Below, piece by piece: positions 33,113 to 47,177 of a stretch of DNA of 64,000 bases (its first letter is position 1; each line of letters opens with the position of its first letter). The notes beneath the pieces are model-generated. The model saw only the letters and a program-made list of their open reading frames with translations, had not been told where the DNA came from and ran no database searches. The DNA comes from Prunus persica (Eukaryota > Streptophyta > Magnoliopsida > Rosales > Rosaceae). The translations under genes and the position numbers were made by a program. The stretch covers positions 30,079,777 through 30,143,776 of the forward strand of contig NC_034014.1 in NCBI RefSeq assembly GCF_000346465.2. The letters are read 5' to 3'.

Positions 33113-35670
33113 TAATATTGCTGCTAATAACTTGTACGTAGCCTTAGACCCTTGTAGGAATAGGAAGCTTTTTTATTTTTTTATTTTTTCTGGTTGGGCT
33201 CTGTTTTCATCTCTGTCATCTTTCATGTTAGTGGATCAAAAAATAATGTAAGTCTCTATTTCTTTTCCTCTCTTTTTTTATTGCCGCCCTGAGGCCCATA
33301 GTGTGTGAGCTTTGTATGTAACAGGGGCCTGAAATTTATATATAATTTGTGCCCCAAAAAGGATGAGGAAAGCCTACATGCGCACTGAAAAGCAAACCAA
33401 AAGCCCAACATTTTAATCACTTTTATTTTTTTATTTTCTGTTTGTTGATTGCAGTGCAGCAGGCAGGCACATAGAATTATAAAAAGATTCAACTCTCAGA
33501 TTTCAGAACAGAATTTGATAGTCTTTTCCATCATTAATGTCACAATCGTTTTCCCTTGTTGTTATTGTTGTTGTTGTGTGTTATTTGTGTGTTATTAGTG
33601 TTAAAACAACAATCATTTGCGCATCCATACCATGCTTTTCCTCTGATAATCAAAACCTGAAGACAGACACATCTTTCACATTCAAGGAAAGAGTTGTGAG
33701 CTGATGACCGAGTACAAGTGAAAACTATTAATAATATCCACCTGGCTTCCAAAAGTCAAAAAATAATAATAAATATATACTGCAGATTGGGAACTAGAAA
33801 GTTATTATTTACAATCCAGGATATAAATTTTATACTCCTTTGTACTTGGTGGGAATTTAAGAGCGTGAAAAGATTGGTATGGTTATTACCACTTTGGGAA
33901 TTTGTGGGAAATGTCAGTTTCTTGGCCAGTTGTTGCTTTTCTAATTAAGCCAAGCCACGTGAAGGGTTTTGTTGCAGAAGAAGCTGGGGTTCATTGCAGA
34001 ATGCAGCAGATAATAGTACTACATAGAAGCTTTCCAAACTCTTCAGGAATTTGTTATCATTTACTCCGCTTAGAAAATCGGTTGCAATCTTTGATTCATC
34101 AACTGTGACAAGATATTTATTTATTTTGCTGGCACATATAATCTCTAGCCTTTGATCTGCTGCTTCTTCTTCTCCATTAAGAAATAAGCAGCTTTTGTAG
34201 GAGCTGACAGATAAGTGCTTTGGCAATTGGCAGTTTAACTTGAAAAACAAAATGGGGATGCTGCTTTTAGTCCTGTTGTTATTTGAGAGACACTTGAGAG
34301 ACAGACTGTATCAGATTGATGTTATTGCTAAGAGGAGCATGTAAACCCCCATTTATGCTCCATCATCATCAATCAATCACACACAGAATCAGTCCTTAAT
34401 AATTAATTCTGTCAAATGCTGAAACAAATATTTCTTATCCATCAAAAATCTTAATCAGATGGGATGGCTTGAACCCCAAACCCAAATCCCTTTCTTTTTA
34501 AAGGAGCTTTCATGTTGTTGGTCACATGAGAAGGATCTGGGGTTATAAAAAGCTTATTGCTAATGAAGGGTTTTTTCTGTTAGTGAAAAAAGGCATAATA
34601 TTTTGACATGCACATAATTTTAATGTGCATTGAGGTAGCATATGCAGTGCCTCTTGGAAGTAGTTAGATCACACCCCACCTTATTTATTTTGGTCACATG
34701 GCTTATTAATCTGTTGCCTTTTGTCTGCCCCCCCTCCCCTCCCCTCCCTCTTACCAACATGCGGCATTTCCTCTTAAGACAAGGCTAAACATGCATCGCA
34801 CTTGCCGAATATAGCTGGGATGGGAATTGAGAGGGCTGACCCATTATATCTGTTAAACTAATTATATTTCTGCGCATGGCAAATTGCATGCAATCTATAA
34901 AACCTACCAACCAAGCATTATTGAAGCATTAGATAAATAAAGGGCGTTTAAAGAGTTTAAACTGTCTCCAGAGAGTTTAGGCATGCAATATATTCCATGA
35001 TTTAGGGGGGGTTCAAATGGTTATGATGACCTTCACCAGATGAGAGCTCAGCCTTTAAACCAAGAAAAGGGAAAAATGCAAAACAAGAAAGAGAGAGAAA
35101 ATAAAAATGGTCTGACAATATTGTTAGTTCCTCTTAAACTGAAAGCTGAAAGAATTCTACAATCATTATATATACTTCAAAATTTTATTTTATTTTACAT
35201 GGATGTGACTGAAAAAAATCTGTATCACCGTCACTCCGCCTGAAAAGAAGGCTGGTTTATTAAAGCTGTAAGAAGTAGGTGGAAACCTAGCAAGCAAGGA
35301 TTGACTGCAAGTTGAAAAGTCTAACCCAAAATTCAATTATTCAATCTTTTTTTTACTCTGTGTAACATCATGGTGTTGAAAAGTAAGTATTATATTTAAC
35401 CAAATAATGCAGTACTTGCCACTCTGAAATTTGTCAGCTTTACCAAAATGAGCAACACAAGAATGAATGCAGTGCAAAGTAAGTTGGCAATGTATCACAA
35501 CTAAAGGTCATGGTGGATATACAACTTACTGGCTAGTGGCCGCTCAAATAATTCCTCGTTTAATCTACTGGAACTACCAGAGCTACTAGTTTTTGTTAAT
35601 GGTGGTCCTATACTTTATTCTGCTGGTGGTAGAACACGCCATTAATATGGTGCCAAACATTGAAAGCAGG
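33113..35670. other. Intergenic region between DREB and the first GDSL gene
   Basis: Contains the DREB 3' UTR and the promoter of the next gene. No gene or repeat recognised beyond short T-rich and CCCCT-rich runs (CCCCCCTCCCCTCCCCTCCC near 34730). All reading frames are short and without family signal. Confidence 0.5.
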
Positions 35671-35675
35671 AGCAA

Positions 35676-35683
35676 TATATAAA
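35676..35683 (+). promoter_or_regulatory. Probable TATA box of GDSL gene A
   Basis: TATATAAA about 120 bases ahead of the ATG at 35803. Confidence 0.6.
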
Positions 35684-35802
35684 GCAAGCAAGCTCTTATT
35701 CACTTACCAGTGGAATAAAACTTGAGTACTTAGAGTGAGAACAACAGATAGAGCTAGTTGGTTGTGAGATTTCTTAAAGAGTTAGAGCCATTTCATCTCA
35801 TC

Positions 35803-37937
35803 ATGCATAGCATTTTTGCTTCTTGGGTAATTATCCTAGGCCTGCTCGGTGCTTGTGCTAGCCGTCGGGCTGAGGCACGGGCATTCTTCGTTTTCGGAGA
35901 TTCTCTGGTGGACAATGGCAACAATGACTACTTGGCCACCACTGCCCGGGCAGACTCTTACCCTTATGGCATAGATTATCCAACTCACAGACCCACCGGC
36001 CGTTTTTCTAATGGCCTTAACATACCAGACATTATCAGTAAGGCTCTTACTTTTTTGTTTTTTTGTTTTTTGGTAGTGATTATATGCTGTAACATATTTG
36101 CAATATGTATTTTTCAGGTGAGCAACTTGGCTCAGAACCCACATTGCCATATTTGAGCCCTCACCTCACTGGACAAAACCTACTTGTCGGTGCTAACTTT
36201 GCTTCTGCTGGGATTGGAATTCTCAACGACACAGGGATCCAGTTTGTAAGTCCTCTTTTTAACCCTCTTATCGCAATGTCCAATTAAAGTATACATTCTA
36301 TTTAGTTTTAGTTTTTTCACATTACCATAAATAATGAAGAAGAAGAGTATCTAATTAGCAATGTCCAAAATTGGCAGCTCAATATAATCCGAATCTTCAA
36401 GCAATTGGAATATTTCGAGCAATACCAGACAAGGGTGGCTGCCCTAGTTGGACCTGAACAAACTGAACGACTTGTTAACCAAGCACTTGTTCTTATTACC
36501 CTTGGTGGCAATGATTTTGTCAACAACTACTACTTGGTGCCCTTCTCTGCTAGATCTCGCCAATTCTCTCTGCCAGACTATGTTGTGTACCTCATTTCCG
36601 AGTATCGCAAAGTTCTAGCGGTAACTATTGTGCTACTTCCTTTTTATGAAAAAAAATTTAAGTGTCACATGTTGTATACATTCTTGAACTTGTCTCTAAC
36701 ACTTAACTAAATCATGCGACGAGATAGATAAACTCAAGAAAGATTGTATACAATTAAAAATTCTGTCCATCTTTCCCATTTTCATTATTTCTGTTATTGA
36801 TGCACTCACTATATACGCAAGGTGTTACAGTAACACCAACCTTTCGCACACATATAGAGAATTGGTGTAGGATAGTCAAGGAGTAATGTTGATGTGACCC
36901 AAGGCAACCAGGGAGTTATTGGAAGATATGCTTGGTTGGTGAGAGCAGCAACCATTATGACATTTTCATTAATGCCTTTGCCCAAATGCAATTATGACCA
37001 CTACCTGCCTGCATTAAAGTTGTCTGGGAGACAAATTTATTAGCAGCAAATTTTCAACTTTGTTAAGACCTAACAATCTTTATCAATCAAGTTAAAACAA
37101 TTCTCATCTTATTTGTGGATGATTTGAATGAAGTTTGTTATGCATGTAGTAAAAATATTGAATTTCCGCACGCTATTAATTTGAAGCTCAATTAGAACGA
37201 TGCATGCTTTAATGTTTTTGTTTTTGTCACAATGCAGAGGCTATATGAATTAGGAGCTCGGAGGGTTTTGGTGACAGGAACAGGACCACTAGGGTGTGTT
37301 CCTGCAGAATTGGCTCAGCATAGCAGAGCCGGTGAATGCTCGGTTGAGCTGGAGCGAGCTGCTTCTTTGTTCAACCCACAACTCGTCCAAATGATCAATG
37401 GTCTCAACAGCCAGCTTGGCTCAGATGTCTTTGTTGCTGCAAATGCATATGAAATGCACATGGATTTTATTTCTAACCCTCGAGCTTATGGTACGTCCAA
37501 ATAATTAACTGGCAAACTTATAAGCACAAAGTGGGTTGGTTGGGCCAAAGACAGTATGCGAGTTCCATATCCATCATCCCGTAAATTAGACATTAGAATA
37601 GTTTAGAATATGATTACGGAAAAAACAAAAAAAAACAGGGAAAATTAAAAGAAAATTACAAAGATACCCTAAACTAAACATGATCTGGTTTTACTTTTTT
37701 GCAGGATTTGTGACTTCAAAGATAGCATGCTGTGGGCAAGGGCCCTACAATGGGATTGGGCTATGCACAATGGTCTCCAACTTGTGCCCAAACAGAGATT
37801 TGTACGCGTTTTGGGATGCATTCCATCCCTCCGAGAAGGCCAACAGAATCATTGCGCAGCAAATCCTGACAGGGTCCAACAAGTACATGAACCCAATGAA
37901 TCTCAGTACTATTTTGGCCTTGGACTCTAGGACCTAG
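35803..37937 (+). CDS. GDSL esterase/lipase A (LTL1 / At5g33370 type), secreted
   Basis: Five exons: 35803-36037, 36118-36245, 36378-36620, 37238-37490, 37705-37937, giving 363 residues, the usual length of plant GDSL lipases. All introns are GT-AG and the phases agree. An N-terminal hydrophobic stretch ([15 protein letters not shown]) is a signal peptide. The SGNH blocks are complete: [11 protein letters not shown] with Ser34, [18 protein letters not shown] with Asn166, and [12 protein letters not shown] with Asp324 and His327. The family hydrolyses acyl esters in the apoplast; close relatives act on cutin and wax or in stress tolerance, but the substrate cannot be read from sequence. Start: the first ATG after the TATA box in this frame. 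It forms a tandem pair with gene B, with the same exon layout. Confidence 0.95.
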
Positions 37938-40455
37938 ACCTACAACTTCAAGTCTAGAAAGTTACTAGAACAACTACAAGGGGTGCCTCTTCTTTTTATT
38001 ATTGAACTCTTATCATCCTTTCATCGACCAAACTGCCTTCATAAGTGATGTGATTTATTATTATTATTATTATTATTATTGTTTTGCCTTGTGTCATTAA
38101 AAAGTCTAGTGTGTATTATTTTCAGTTGGTTTGCCTATTTAATTCCAAGCTTGAAGTTGAGTTTTGTCTGGGTTTCTTTGTTCTCTTAACTCTCTCATTC
38201 TCTTCTCATCTTCGTTATTAACCATTATTAACCATTGAAGGCCCAAGACATACGCTTCGAGTCAAGCATTTCAGGCCCAATAATAAAGAACAAAAGGCCC
38301 GACCCGTTAAAGCCATGCATGAGATGGGCAGATCTAAATTGGCCCAAGCTTTGGTGTGTGAAACATGTTACGGGCTGTGGCAAATCTTCTGCTCAACACC
38401 CTGAGCTCACTTGTTTAAAAAATAAAAATAAAAATGGCAAAGTACAAATTGTTTGTATTTGATACCTCTAGTCAAATGACAAACGTAGCCCCACGTAGAA
38501 CTAGAGTGGCACAAATGCACACATTATTCCAGTCAAGTAATTGTATAGAAATGTACTATTGTTTTTATTAATTATTTTTCCCATCATCACAATATGCAAG
38601 CAATAATAAATAAGATGGGCCATAATTGTATTGCATAATTCAGAGTTGAGACAGCTGTGCAACTTCAAGGCTTGATGAAGCTCTCAATATAGAGTGAAAT
38701 AAGCACAAGAAAATTAAAGCAAAGCAAAGCTCAGGGAGGGAGGGACGACTTGACCTGATTCAGACAGGTACATATGAACACTTAAGAAGAAATAAATTGC
38801 TCTGGTCCAACAAGAGACAGATGTCAGTTTGATGTGAACTCATCGATCTCTTCAATGCCATTAACTTAGCCTCCAAATGGGATGCAGCATATGCTCCATT
38901 GTTCCTTTTCCAAACTAGCTACTCTTAGCATTTGACCTATGATTATGAAAACAATAACCTAACCGTAGCAAAGACGAAGAGAAGAAGAAGACAACAATTT
39001 GATTCAAAATATATTGCTGCATTTGCAAATTAATCTGATCTGATTCCCCTGTTGTTAATGTTGGTCTTGGCACAATGGCATTTGAAGACAGTTAGTGCTA
39101 GGGTGCTGCTATAGGTATAGGTATAGGTAGGTGGTGAAGGGCATGAGTTTCACGAAAATGCTAGCTAGGGCATCACTCAGTCACTGGTGAGAAATTAAAG
39201 AGCCTCAAAAGTAGGTTTGAGAGTGAGAGAAAAAGAGATGAATACTCATAAACTTGACAAGCCCTCGGGAAAGCTAAGGCCTTGTTGGTTAGTTGAACCG
39301 TTTCTTCAGCCAAAGTTAATTTGTACGAACCATATTGCCGCACGGTAGTTGGTATTATAATAAAGGCTGTCTTTTACTATTATGTGTGTGTTTCATTTCA
39401 TGTTACTCTCGAGTGCTCCAATAATTTTGAGGAGAAAGTCACATCTTACCTATGCTTTTGATTTGAATACTTTTTTTTTTTTTTTTTCATTCAGAATGAT
39501 TAGCATTTAGCAGCAGATGATTTAAAAGCTGTGATGTGAGAGTAGGTGGCTTCCAATTAAAACCTCTACGAGCTTTATTGGCTTTGGTTGGATAATAATT
39601 GCACGTTTTTATGACAATTAGTTTGTAAGGTGCGTCAAGGAATGAAGTCATTTTTATGTTGAATTGGATCACATGCCTGCTGCTGTTATTGGTAACTTTT
39701 TTCTGAATCACATCCCTAAACTTTATAACTAATGAGCTAGCTTCATAAATAAATGGCTAACATCTTCAAGCTCATAAGTGATTAGCCGACCAAGGGTCTT
39801 CACAATCAATCATTTACTGGCGTCAAACTTTGAACTGTGTCATTAATTTATGATGAAGTTGGTCATTGTCAAAAGCAAAGGTTTAAGAAGGAACGTCATT
39901 CAAGAGCATGGAAAATTTAGTCAGAAACTCCTACCTACCCCATTTACTAGTGCGTAAAATTGGCTGTCATATGTTTAATTTGCAATTAGGTGGTGACTAC
40001 TGGTGTTTCCAAATAAGAACAAATTATCTGCAGGCTAATTTGATCTCATCCAGCACTGGATCTTTAGGCCAAGGTTGAAAAAGTAATAAGCATTGTAAAA
40101 CTGGGTTTGATGTGACTTAATGTTTAACCGATACACCAAATTGCCACATAAATTTTCAAATTTTGACTCTGGTTTTAGTAAATCTGCTCTGCATAAAACA
40201 GAGGTTGTATGGATCATAGATCCAAGAGGGCTCCAGCCTGACCTAACTGACACCTATACTTGAATTTTGTTCACTTTTGAGTTCTGACATGGCAGTAAAC
40301 TGGAAAGGCAAATTCGTGACCAAATTTACAAAAGCTTGGTCGAAAAAGCTTAGCCAGCCACAGCTACTTATGGCATTGCCGTAATCGCAACTACCCAGAC
40401 CGGGTTGTTTTTGTTCAAAAGTGGGCCCTGTTTTGCCTCAATTGACAAGCATCCC
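37938..40455. other. Intergenic region between the GDSL genes
   Basis: Starts with the gene A 3' UTR and a TTA microsatellite at 38057-38080. The rest is unique-looking AT-rich sequence ending in the gene B promoter. No gene recognised. Confidence 0.5.
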
Positions 40456-40458
40456 GAC

Positions 40459-40466
40459 CTATATAA
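40459..40466 (+). promoter_or_regulatory. Probable TATA box of GDSL gene B
   Basis: CTATATAA about 120 bases before the chosen ATG. An in-frame ATG at 40473 lies only a few bases downstream of this box and so should not be in the mRNA; this favours the start at 40584. Confidence 0.65.
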
Positions 40467-40583
40467 CACCCCATGCTCTATCAAACTTCCACATTACCAA
40501 GCTCATCAGCATCATTGTTCGATCATAGGCAAGATATAGTCTTTTTGTTCTGTTTTGCTATTTTAAAAACCAACGACTCCTCC

Positions 40584-42085
40584 ATGGCATCGGCTAGCTA
40601 TTTGGCTTTGGGTTCATTGGCCATCTTTGGTCTGGCCATGGCATTGGGAACTTTGAGCTCCCAAGCTGAGGGTCGGGCCTTTTTTGTGTTTGGAGACTCA
40701 CTTGTTGACAATGGCAACAACAACTACTTAGCCACCACAGCTCGTGCTGACTCTCCTCCTTATGGCATTGACTATCCAACTGGTCGACCCACTGGCCGTT
40801 TCTCCAATGGCTTCAACATCCCTGATTTTATCAGTTGGGTTTTCTTCCAATCCTGTTTTTCTTTATACACATATCTTTTTTATTTATTTATTAAACTGAC
40901 TTAAGATGTGTGTATGAATATATTTACAGGCCAGCAACTTGGTGCAGAATCCACATTGCCATATTTGAGTCCAGAGCTCACTGGACAGAAGCTACTAGTT
41001 GGTGCCAACTTTGCCTCTGCTGGCATTGGCATCCTCAATGACACTGGAATTCAGTTTGTCAGTTCTAATTACTTTTATGCAGTCTCAGTTTCTGAATGCT
41101 AGTTAGCTTTGATTGAGGTACTTAATTAAACTAATCATGTATGTTATGTGAAATTTTGGCAGGTAAACATAATAAGAATGTCCAGGCAATTGGAATACTT
41201 TCAACAATACCAGCAAAGGGTGAGTGCCCTCATCGGAACTCAACGCACCAAGCAGCTTGTGAATCAAGCACTTGTCCTCCTCACCGTCGGAGGCAACGAC
41301 TTTGTGAACAACTACTATCTGGTGCCCTTCTCTGCAAGATCACGCCAGTATGATCTCCCGGATTATGTCAAACTTCTCATTTCGGAGCTCAAAAAACTTC
41401 TCTTGGTAGCCAACTCCTAATTTCATCTTGTAACTTGTTGGGCAAGTCACACATCACTTTTAATGTCGCCACCAAATTAATTAATTTAATGGTCTTGTGT
41501 GGTTTTTCAGAGAATGTATGACCTCGGAACACGAAGAGTTCTGGTGACAGGTACCGGGCCGCTAGGCTGCGTGCCGGCAGAATTGGCGCAGCGAAGCAGG
41601 AACGGCGAGTGTTCAGCTGAGCTGCAAAGAGCCGCGTCTTTGTACAACCCTCAACTCGTTCAGATGCTAAAATCACTCAACAGCCAACTTGGTTCTGATG
41701 TCTTCATTGCTGCCAACACACAGCAGACGCGCAACGATTTCATAAGCAACCCTCAAGCATTTGGTAAATATTCATGATCATGGGCTAATCTAATAATATT
41801 AATTGTTAATAAGAAATAATTTTTATTGACTTATAATTTTGTTTGGACGCAGGGTTTTCTACATCAAAGATTGCATGCTGTGGACAGGGACCGTACAATG
41901 GGTTAGGATTGTGCACGGTGGCCTCGAACTTGTGCCCAAACAGAGGCCGATACGCTTTCTGGGATGCATTTCACCCATCAGAAAAGGCAAACAAACTGAT
42001 CGTTCAGAACATTTTGACGGGGTCTACCAAGTACATGGACCCCATGAATCTCAGCACCATCTTAGCTTTGGATTCCAGGACCTAA
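40584..42085 (+). CDS. GDSL esterase/lipase B (LTL1 / At5g33370 type), secreted
   Basis: Five exons: 40584-40833, 40930-41057, 41163-41405, 41511-41763, 41853-42085, giving 368 residues. Exons 2 to 5 have the same lengths as in gene A (128, 243, 253, 233), so the pair comes from tandem duplication; only exon 1 differs (250 against 235). Signal peptide: [20 protein letters not shown], then processing near SSQA. Catalytic set intact: Ser39 in [11 protein letters not shown], Asn171 in GGNDF, Asp329 and His332 in [10 protein letters not shown]. The introns are much shorter than in gene A (96 to 105 bases against up to 617). Both proteins end in [12 protein letters not shown]. Role: apoplastic ester hydrolysis, substrate unknown. 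Confidence 0.95.
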
Positions 42086-43088
42086 ACGACATCTTAATTT
42101 GTCGTTCCATGCCATTCATTTGAATTGGAACTATATAATTTATGAGTGCTTCAATATCATTGATACTAGATCTATAAATGTTAAATGCTAGCAAATGTTT
42201 GTGTACTGTGGAATTTCAAGTGATTAAAACTGATGGAGCTTTCGAGTTTCCTTGTTTATAGTTTGTAATGGTTGAAGGGCAAGTACCAATGAGCCTTAGT
42301 TCATTAGTTTTTAAACTTGTGTGATCTCATCTTGGTGTTATTTCTAGCTATTTTATTTCGTCCTAGTTGCGTTTGTTTTAATTTTCACTTGTTTATTTAG
42401 CTAACCCGTTACCCGTCCCTCACTATCAATAATATATCAATATATTAATCGTGGGGTTTGCTTGATATTATAAAAGAATTTTGGGTTCATATTAGATTAT
42501 TAATTTAGTTTATCATTTGTATATATATTTTTTTAAAAAATAAAAATCTGGAGGTAATTAAGTAGAAGATGGTTGTGCTGTTTAATATAAATGCAAGTGT
42601 GGTTTAGTCAATGTTAGGAAAATTAAGAGGTGACAATTCAAATTAGTTTCTGACTTAGCAGGTAAACGAATGTGTCAAAATCCTTGACCTCTCAATTGTT
42701 TTATATTTTCTTGTATCCATCCAAGATTTATGAATTGTGCAATAATATAGACAACTTGTATATTTCTAAAATAAAATAAAATATGGCAAACTATCTATCT
42801 CATGTGCGAGTTAGTGATACTTTTTTCTTTCTTTCTTTCTCAATTTCCTATATTTTTTGGTCGTAAAAGTCCCCTTTCCTATCGAATAAAAGAATTAGAG
42901 ATTTTCTATTTAAACCCAGCACTTCTTTTTGTTCACCTCAATACTTAAATCATTAAGCTGTATGTTTTATTATTGTGTAAAAAGACAAAAAAGGTCATCC
43001 AACTTAATAATTAACCTTAGTACATCTGTACACACACCCCACCACTCTTCATATTAAGTTCTAGAAACCTCCTTCCAACTTCTTGTTG

Positions 43089-43141
<53 letters not shown>

Positions 43142-43729
43142 AATACCCAAGTGTTAGAATTCCAGTTACAGTTCTTGGAGAGAGGTAAAGCTTTTCTCTT
43201 CTCTAGAAAGTATTAAATTTCGGATTTGGGGGTTTCAATTGTTTGTGTGTGTGTGTGTGTTTTTTTTTTTTTGCTGGGAACAAAGAAAATTGTTGGGTTT
43301 AAATAGAAAATCTGTTTTAGTTCTTATTTTTTCAGTTTGGGGTGTATTTAAGGGTAGTTGGGAAGATAGTAGGGTTTTCTTAGAAATTGTGAAAATTTAA
43401 ATTAAAAGTCAGGGTAAACTTAAAACATGAGGTGAACTAAGAGAAGTGTGGGGTTCAAATAGAAAATCTCAAGAATTAAGAAGAAACAAAAATTCTATTA
43501 CACGCCGCTTTTCTTGGCTTAGACGTGCTTATCCGGATTAAAAACAAGGAAATATTATTATTATTAACATGCTATTTTTAATAGAATTGGGAATTTGACT
43601 TACAACTGAACTGGATCACCAAAGGATTTGGAGTTAGGACTTTGCCTCTTATTACCTACCTACCTACAAGTTACAACTACTACAACAAAGTAGAGGTGAG
43701 GTGGGCTTCTAGCTCTTTGCTTTACAACA

Positions 43730-43775
<46 letters not shown>

Positions 43776-43829
43776 TATACAAAGGCAAAACCCCTGCCGC
43801 AGTCCTACATGATCAGACAGATTCATAAC
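42086..43829. other. Intergenic region with microsatellites; part of the duplicated block
   Basis: 42565-42880 recurs at 52915-53240 ahead of the F-box pseudogene, which lacks the rest of this spacer. Contains a (CT) run at 43094-43138, a (GT) run near 43243-43260 and a (TA) run at 43732-43772. The upstream region and leader of the first F-box gene must lie in its last part. Confidence 0.7.
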
Positions 43830-45651
43830 ATGGAAAATCCATTCCCAGATGTAACCAAGGAAACAGTCCAAGACAAGGTATACTATTATTACCTATCTAC
43901 CTGGTTTTAATTTGCTACATAAATTTCAAAATTAGTTTATACTCATTCATTGCTCTTCTTGTGTTTTTGTTTTAGGGCCAACTCATCTATTATTATGATT
44001 ATACAGAGGAAGAGGATGCAAAGAGAAGGAAGACTACGACTAAGGGTGGGGGGCAAAAACACAACTGGATGATATCTATAGACCGAATTAGTCACTTACC
44101 TGATGAAATTCTTGTTAGTATATTGTCTCTATTGTCGCTCAAGGAAGCAGCAATTACTAGTCTCCTTTCTAAGCGATGGCAACACCTATGGGCGTCTACT
44201 GACACCCTTGACTTTGATTCCAAGTTGGATGTTGGTAACAATGTTCGCTTATTTAGACGCCTCACACCAGAGTTAAGACACAAGAAAAGCCTTGGATACG
44301 TCGATTGGGTGAGTCGTGTAATGGAACAACATGAAGGTCCAAACATGAAACGATTCAGGGCTTGTTTTTATCTTGATCGTCGTTTCACCACTTCCATTGA
44401 CAGATGGATTCAAATTGCAAAGACAAAGGGAGTTGAAATACTTGAGTTGGAGTTTTTTTTAGGAGACGGGGTCATTGACAAAGGTCACTATGCTTTTCCT
44501 TACAAAGTATTAGGTCTTGAAAAAGGACCTAATTGTTTTGGACACAATATTATTGGATTTAAGTCGCTCAAAGTAGTTAATTTCAAACATGTTGATGTGG
44601 CCGAAGAAATTCTCCAGTACTTGTTGTCTAACTGTCCAGGTCTTGAACAGTTAACAGTGTATGCTTCCTCAAATTTGGCAAATCTAAGAGTTGTTGGTTC
44701 ATCATCGGCTGCATTGAAGTACCTAGCAATAAAACATTGTTGTTGCCTTGAAAGCATTCAGATTCGTGAAGTAGCAAACCTTGTTTCCTTTACTTACCAT
44801 GGAGGTTCGGTACGCTTGCTTCTCAGTGATGTACCGTTGCTCACTGAAGTATCCATTGAAGAGGCTGACTGGGGTACCGTTGATTCGATAAGGGTTGTGT
44901 TGCCTCAACTTTCATGCTGTATTCTTTCTCAGCTAGAGATTCTCATGTTGGATATCACCCCAATGACACTGGTTAGTATATCTAGCTAGTCATGAACATG
45001 TGGTTTTTCTTCTTCTTTTCTTTTCTTAACTACTCCTTTGGGTTTCAGGACGACGATGATTTTGGCCCACTTCAGAATCATGCATTTCCTATATTAGCAA
45101 ATCTCAAGCATTTGGAATTAATAGTTGAAGCAGATTATTGCTGGTCTCTTCATCACTTAAGTTCTTTCATGAAGGTATCTCCTTACTTGCAGAGACTTGT
45201 GTTGAAGGTATATATATAACAAAATTTTGGTATTTGTGTATGTGCATTTTCAGTGATTTTGTCAAACTTCTATTCATTCCGTTGCCAATTGTGCCAATTG
45301 TGAAGGAGGGGAAAAAAAAGTGTAAACAGGAACTCAATTGTTCTTCCCTTGGTGCAGATGAAATTCGTAACATGGAGGCGACCAAAAATAAAGACAGCTG
45401 CCAAATGCCCCCATCCTTACCTCAGGGTAGTAGAAATAGTAGGGTATCGTGGCCGTGCATGTGCAGCTAAACATGTCATGTACCTAATGAAGAATGCAAT
45501 TTCACTGGAGAAAATTGTTATTGATCCTGTTCTCAACCATTCAACAGATAAGAGAGTTGAAGAAGTGAAAGAGGAAGTGTTTGCAAAATATCATGCTATG
45601 CAACATATTAAAAACAAAGTGCCATCTACAATTGAATTTGTATGTATTTAG
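43830..45651 (+). CDS. F-box/LRR protein with FBD-like C-terminus, copy 1
   Basis: Four exons: 43830-43877, 43976-44971, 45049-45207, 45358-45651, giving 498 residues. All sites are GT-AG and the frame is open. Exon 1 reads MENPFPDVTKETVQDK. Then come an acidic/basic stretch with KRRK, a likely nuclear signal, and the F-box from about residue 53 (DRISHLPDEILVSILSLLSL KEA in the sequence, then LLSKRWQHLWAS). Leucine-rich segments follow (LQYLLSNCPGLEQLTVYASS). The C-terminus has the FBD-type block HPYLRVVEIVGYRGRA and ends VPSTIEFVCI. F-box proteins join SKP1 and cullin in SCF ubiquitin ligases; FBD/LRR members form large, fast-evolving plant families with few known substrates. It is the best-preserved copy of the cluster. 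Confidence 0.9.
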
Positions 45652-47100
45652 TAGTTGCAGTGCAACAGAGACCAATATGCTTTCTTTGAATTTCAAGCTG
45701 TACAGGTATGTTTGCGTTAGGGTTCGTCATCGCGCAGGCCTAAATTTTTGGGCTTGATTTGGGCTTGGGCCGGGGCTTGTCAGGTCTTTAAAAAAATAAA
45801 AATAAATGTCTTGTCTTTTTACTTTTATTTACTTTTAATATTACTCAATTTACTTAAGTTTACAATGTAAATAAGAAAGTATCCCCCATTCGGATTCAAT
45901 TAAAAATATTAGAAAATCAAATTCCCAACAAAGTATAAGATACAATTTATACCAATATTAATACATCAATAAGTCAACGTAAACTTTATACTAATCTATA
46001 TTATTGTGCATCAAAATTTAACTACATATCGGACTACTCACTTCGGCCCAGCGGGCCGAATGATGACCTCTAATTTGCGTGTACTGGAATGTCTAGTACT
46101 TAAAATTGATCCAGTTTTCGAGTTACTTGTAGTTTGTAATGAGTGATGGGCAAGTATTGAGCAGAGACTCCATCTAACTCTCAATCCTTGAAACTTATTT
46201 TTTTCCATTTTTCAAAAACAAATTCAAAGCTTACTGGTTTAAACATATGCACTTACAAGTTGCGATAATTGTTACCATTGAGTCTTTGATCATTGGTTTT
46301 AACTTGATCAAATTTGTTGATCTTGGTTTATTTCTAGCTATTTAAACGTGTTGGTATAGGTGGCTTGATACAAGTCATGATGTGTAATTCTCACGTCAAA
46401 AAATACAACAATAATCTACAAGTTCAAATATAGGTGATCCACTCATAATTACATTGAGGTTTTTTAAGTTAAACCCCGCACCTAGAGGTCTATTGGGCCT
46501 AACCCAACCCAAGAATTAGACCTATGTGGTTAATGTGGGAGCAATATCTTTCCATGACTTTAATAGGCAGTGGACTCCTATTGGGTATTGGACCATGACC
46601 CATCATTTCAAAGAAAACGGTGCCACGAGTTAAACTCATGCTTCGTCGTGACATATGAATTTTTTTACAACCGTTTGATGCTGTTTAGTAGCCCAAAATA
46701 ACATTTTAGGTTTTTTTTTTTGGTTTTTGAAATCTTTTGTACTTTTCATTTTTTTTTTCTTTCTATATTTGGATTTCCTATGATTTCTAGGATTTGAGGT
46801 AGTATTTAAACCAACTTGCTAATGTTTTAGGGTTGTTATCCCTATTATCATTATGTTGGATCACAAACTTTGATTATCTTAAACTAATCGTTTGCATGCC
46901 TTTCGTATTATCCCGCAATGTCATGTAACATTAGATATTAGACCATGACTTTAATAAGAATCCAACGAGTCTTCATTATTTATGTAAATTTACTAATCCA
47001 ATCTTAAAAAGAAAAATTAAACATTAAAGCGGAAAGAAATAAAATGTGCATAAGTCATCCTTAAAGTGGGACCTTGGTCTTTTTATTGGGTGCACTTTTA
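45652..47100. other. Spacer after F-box copy 1
   Basis: The first ~140 bases match 54764-54910. From about 45800 to 47100 the sequence is absent from the paralogous block, so it was either inserted here or deleted there. No gene or element ends recognised in it. Confidence 0.6.
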
Positions 47101-47177
47101 GGGGATAAGAGAATTAAAACGGGCCGCATTCTTTGTCATTTTGTTGGATTAGAAGAAACTCATACATTTGGAGTCAA

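Noticed and set aside
41839..42123. Overlapping frame of 94 codons in GDSL gene B
   Set aside because: Shifted reading of exon 5; the true frame contains [10 protein letters not shown].
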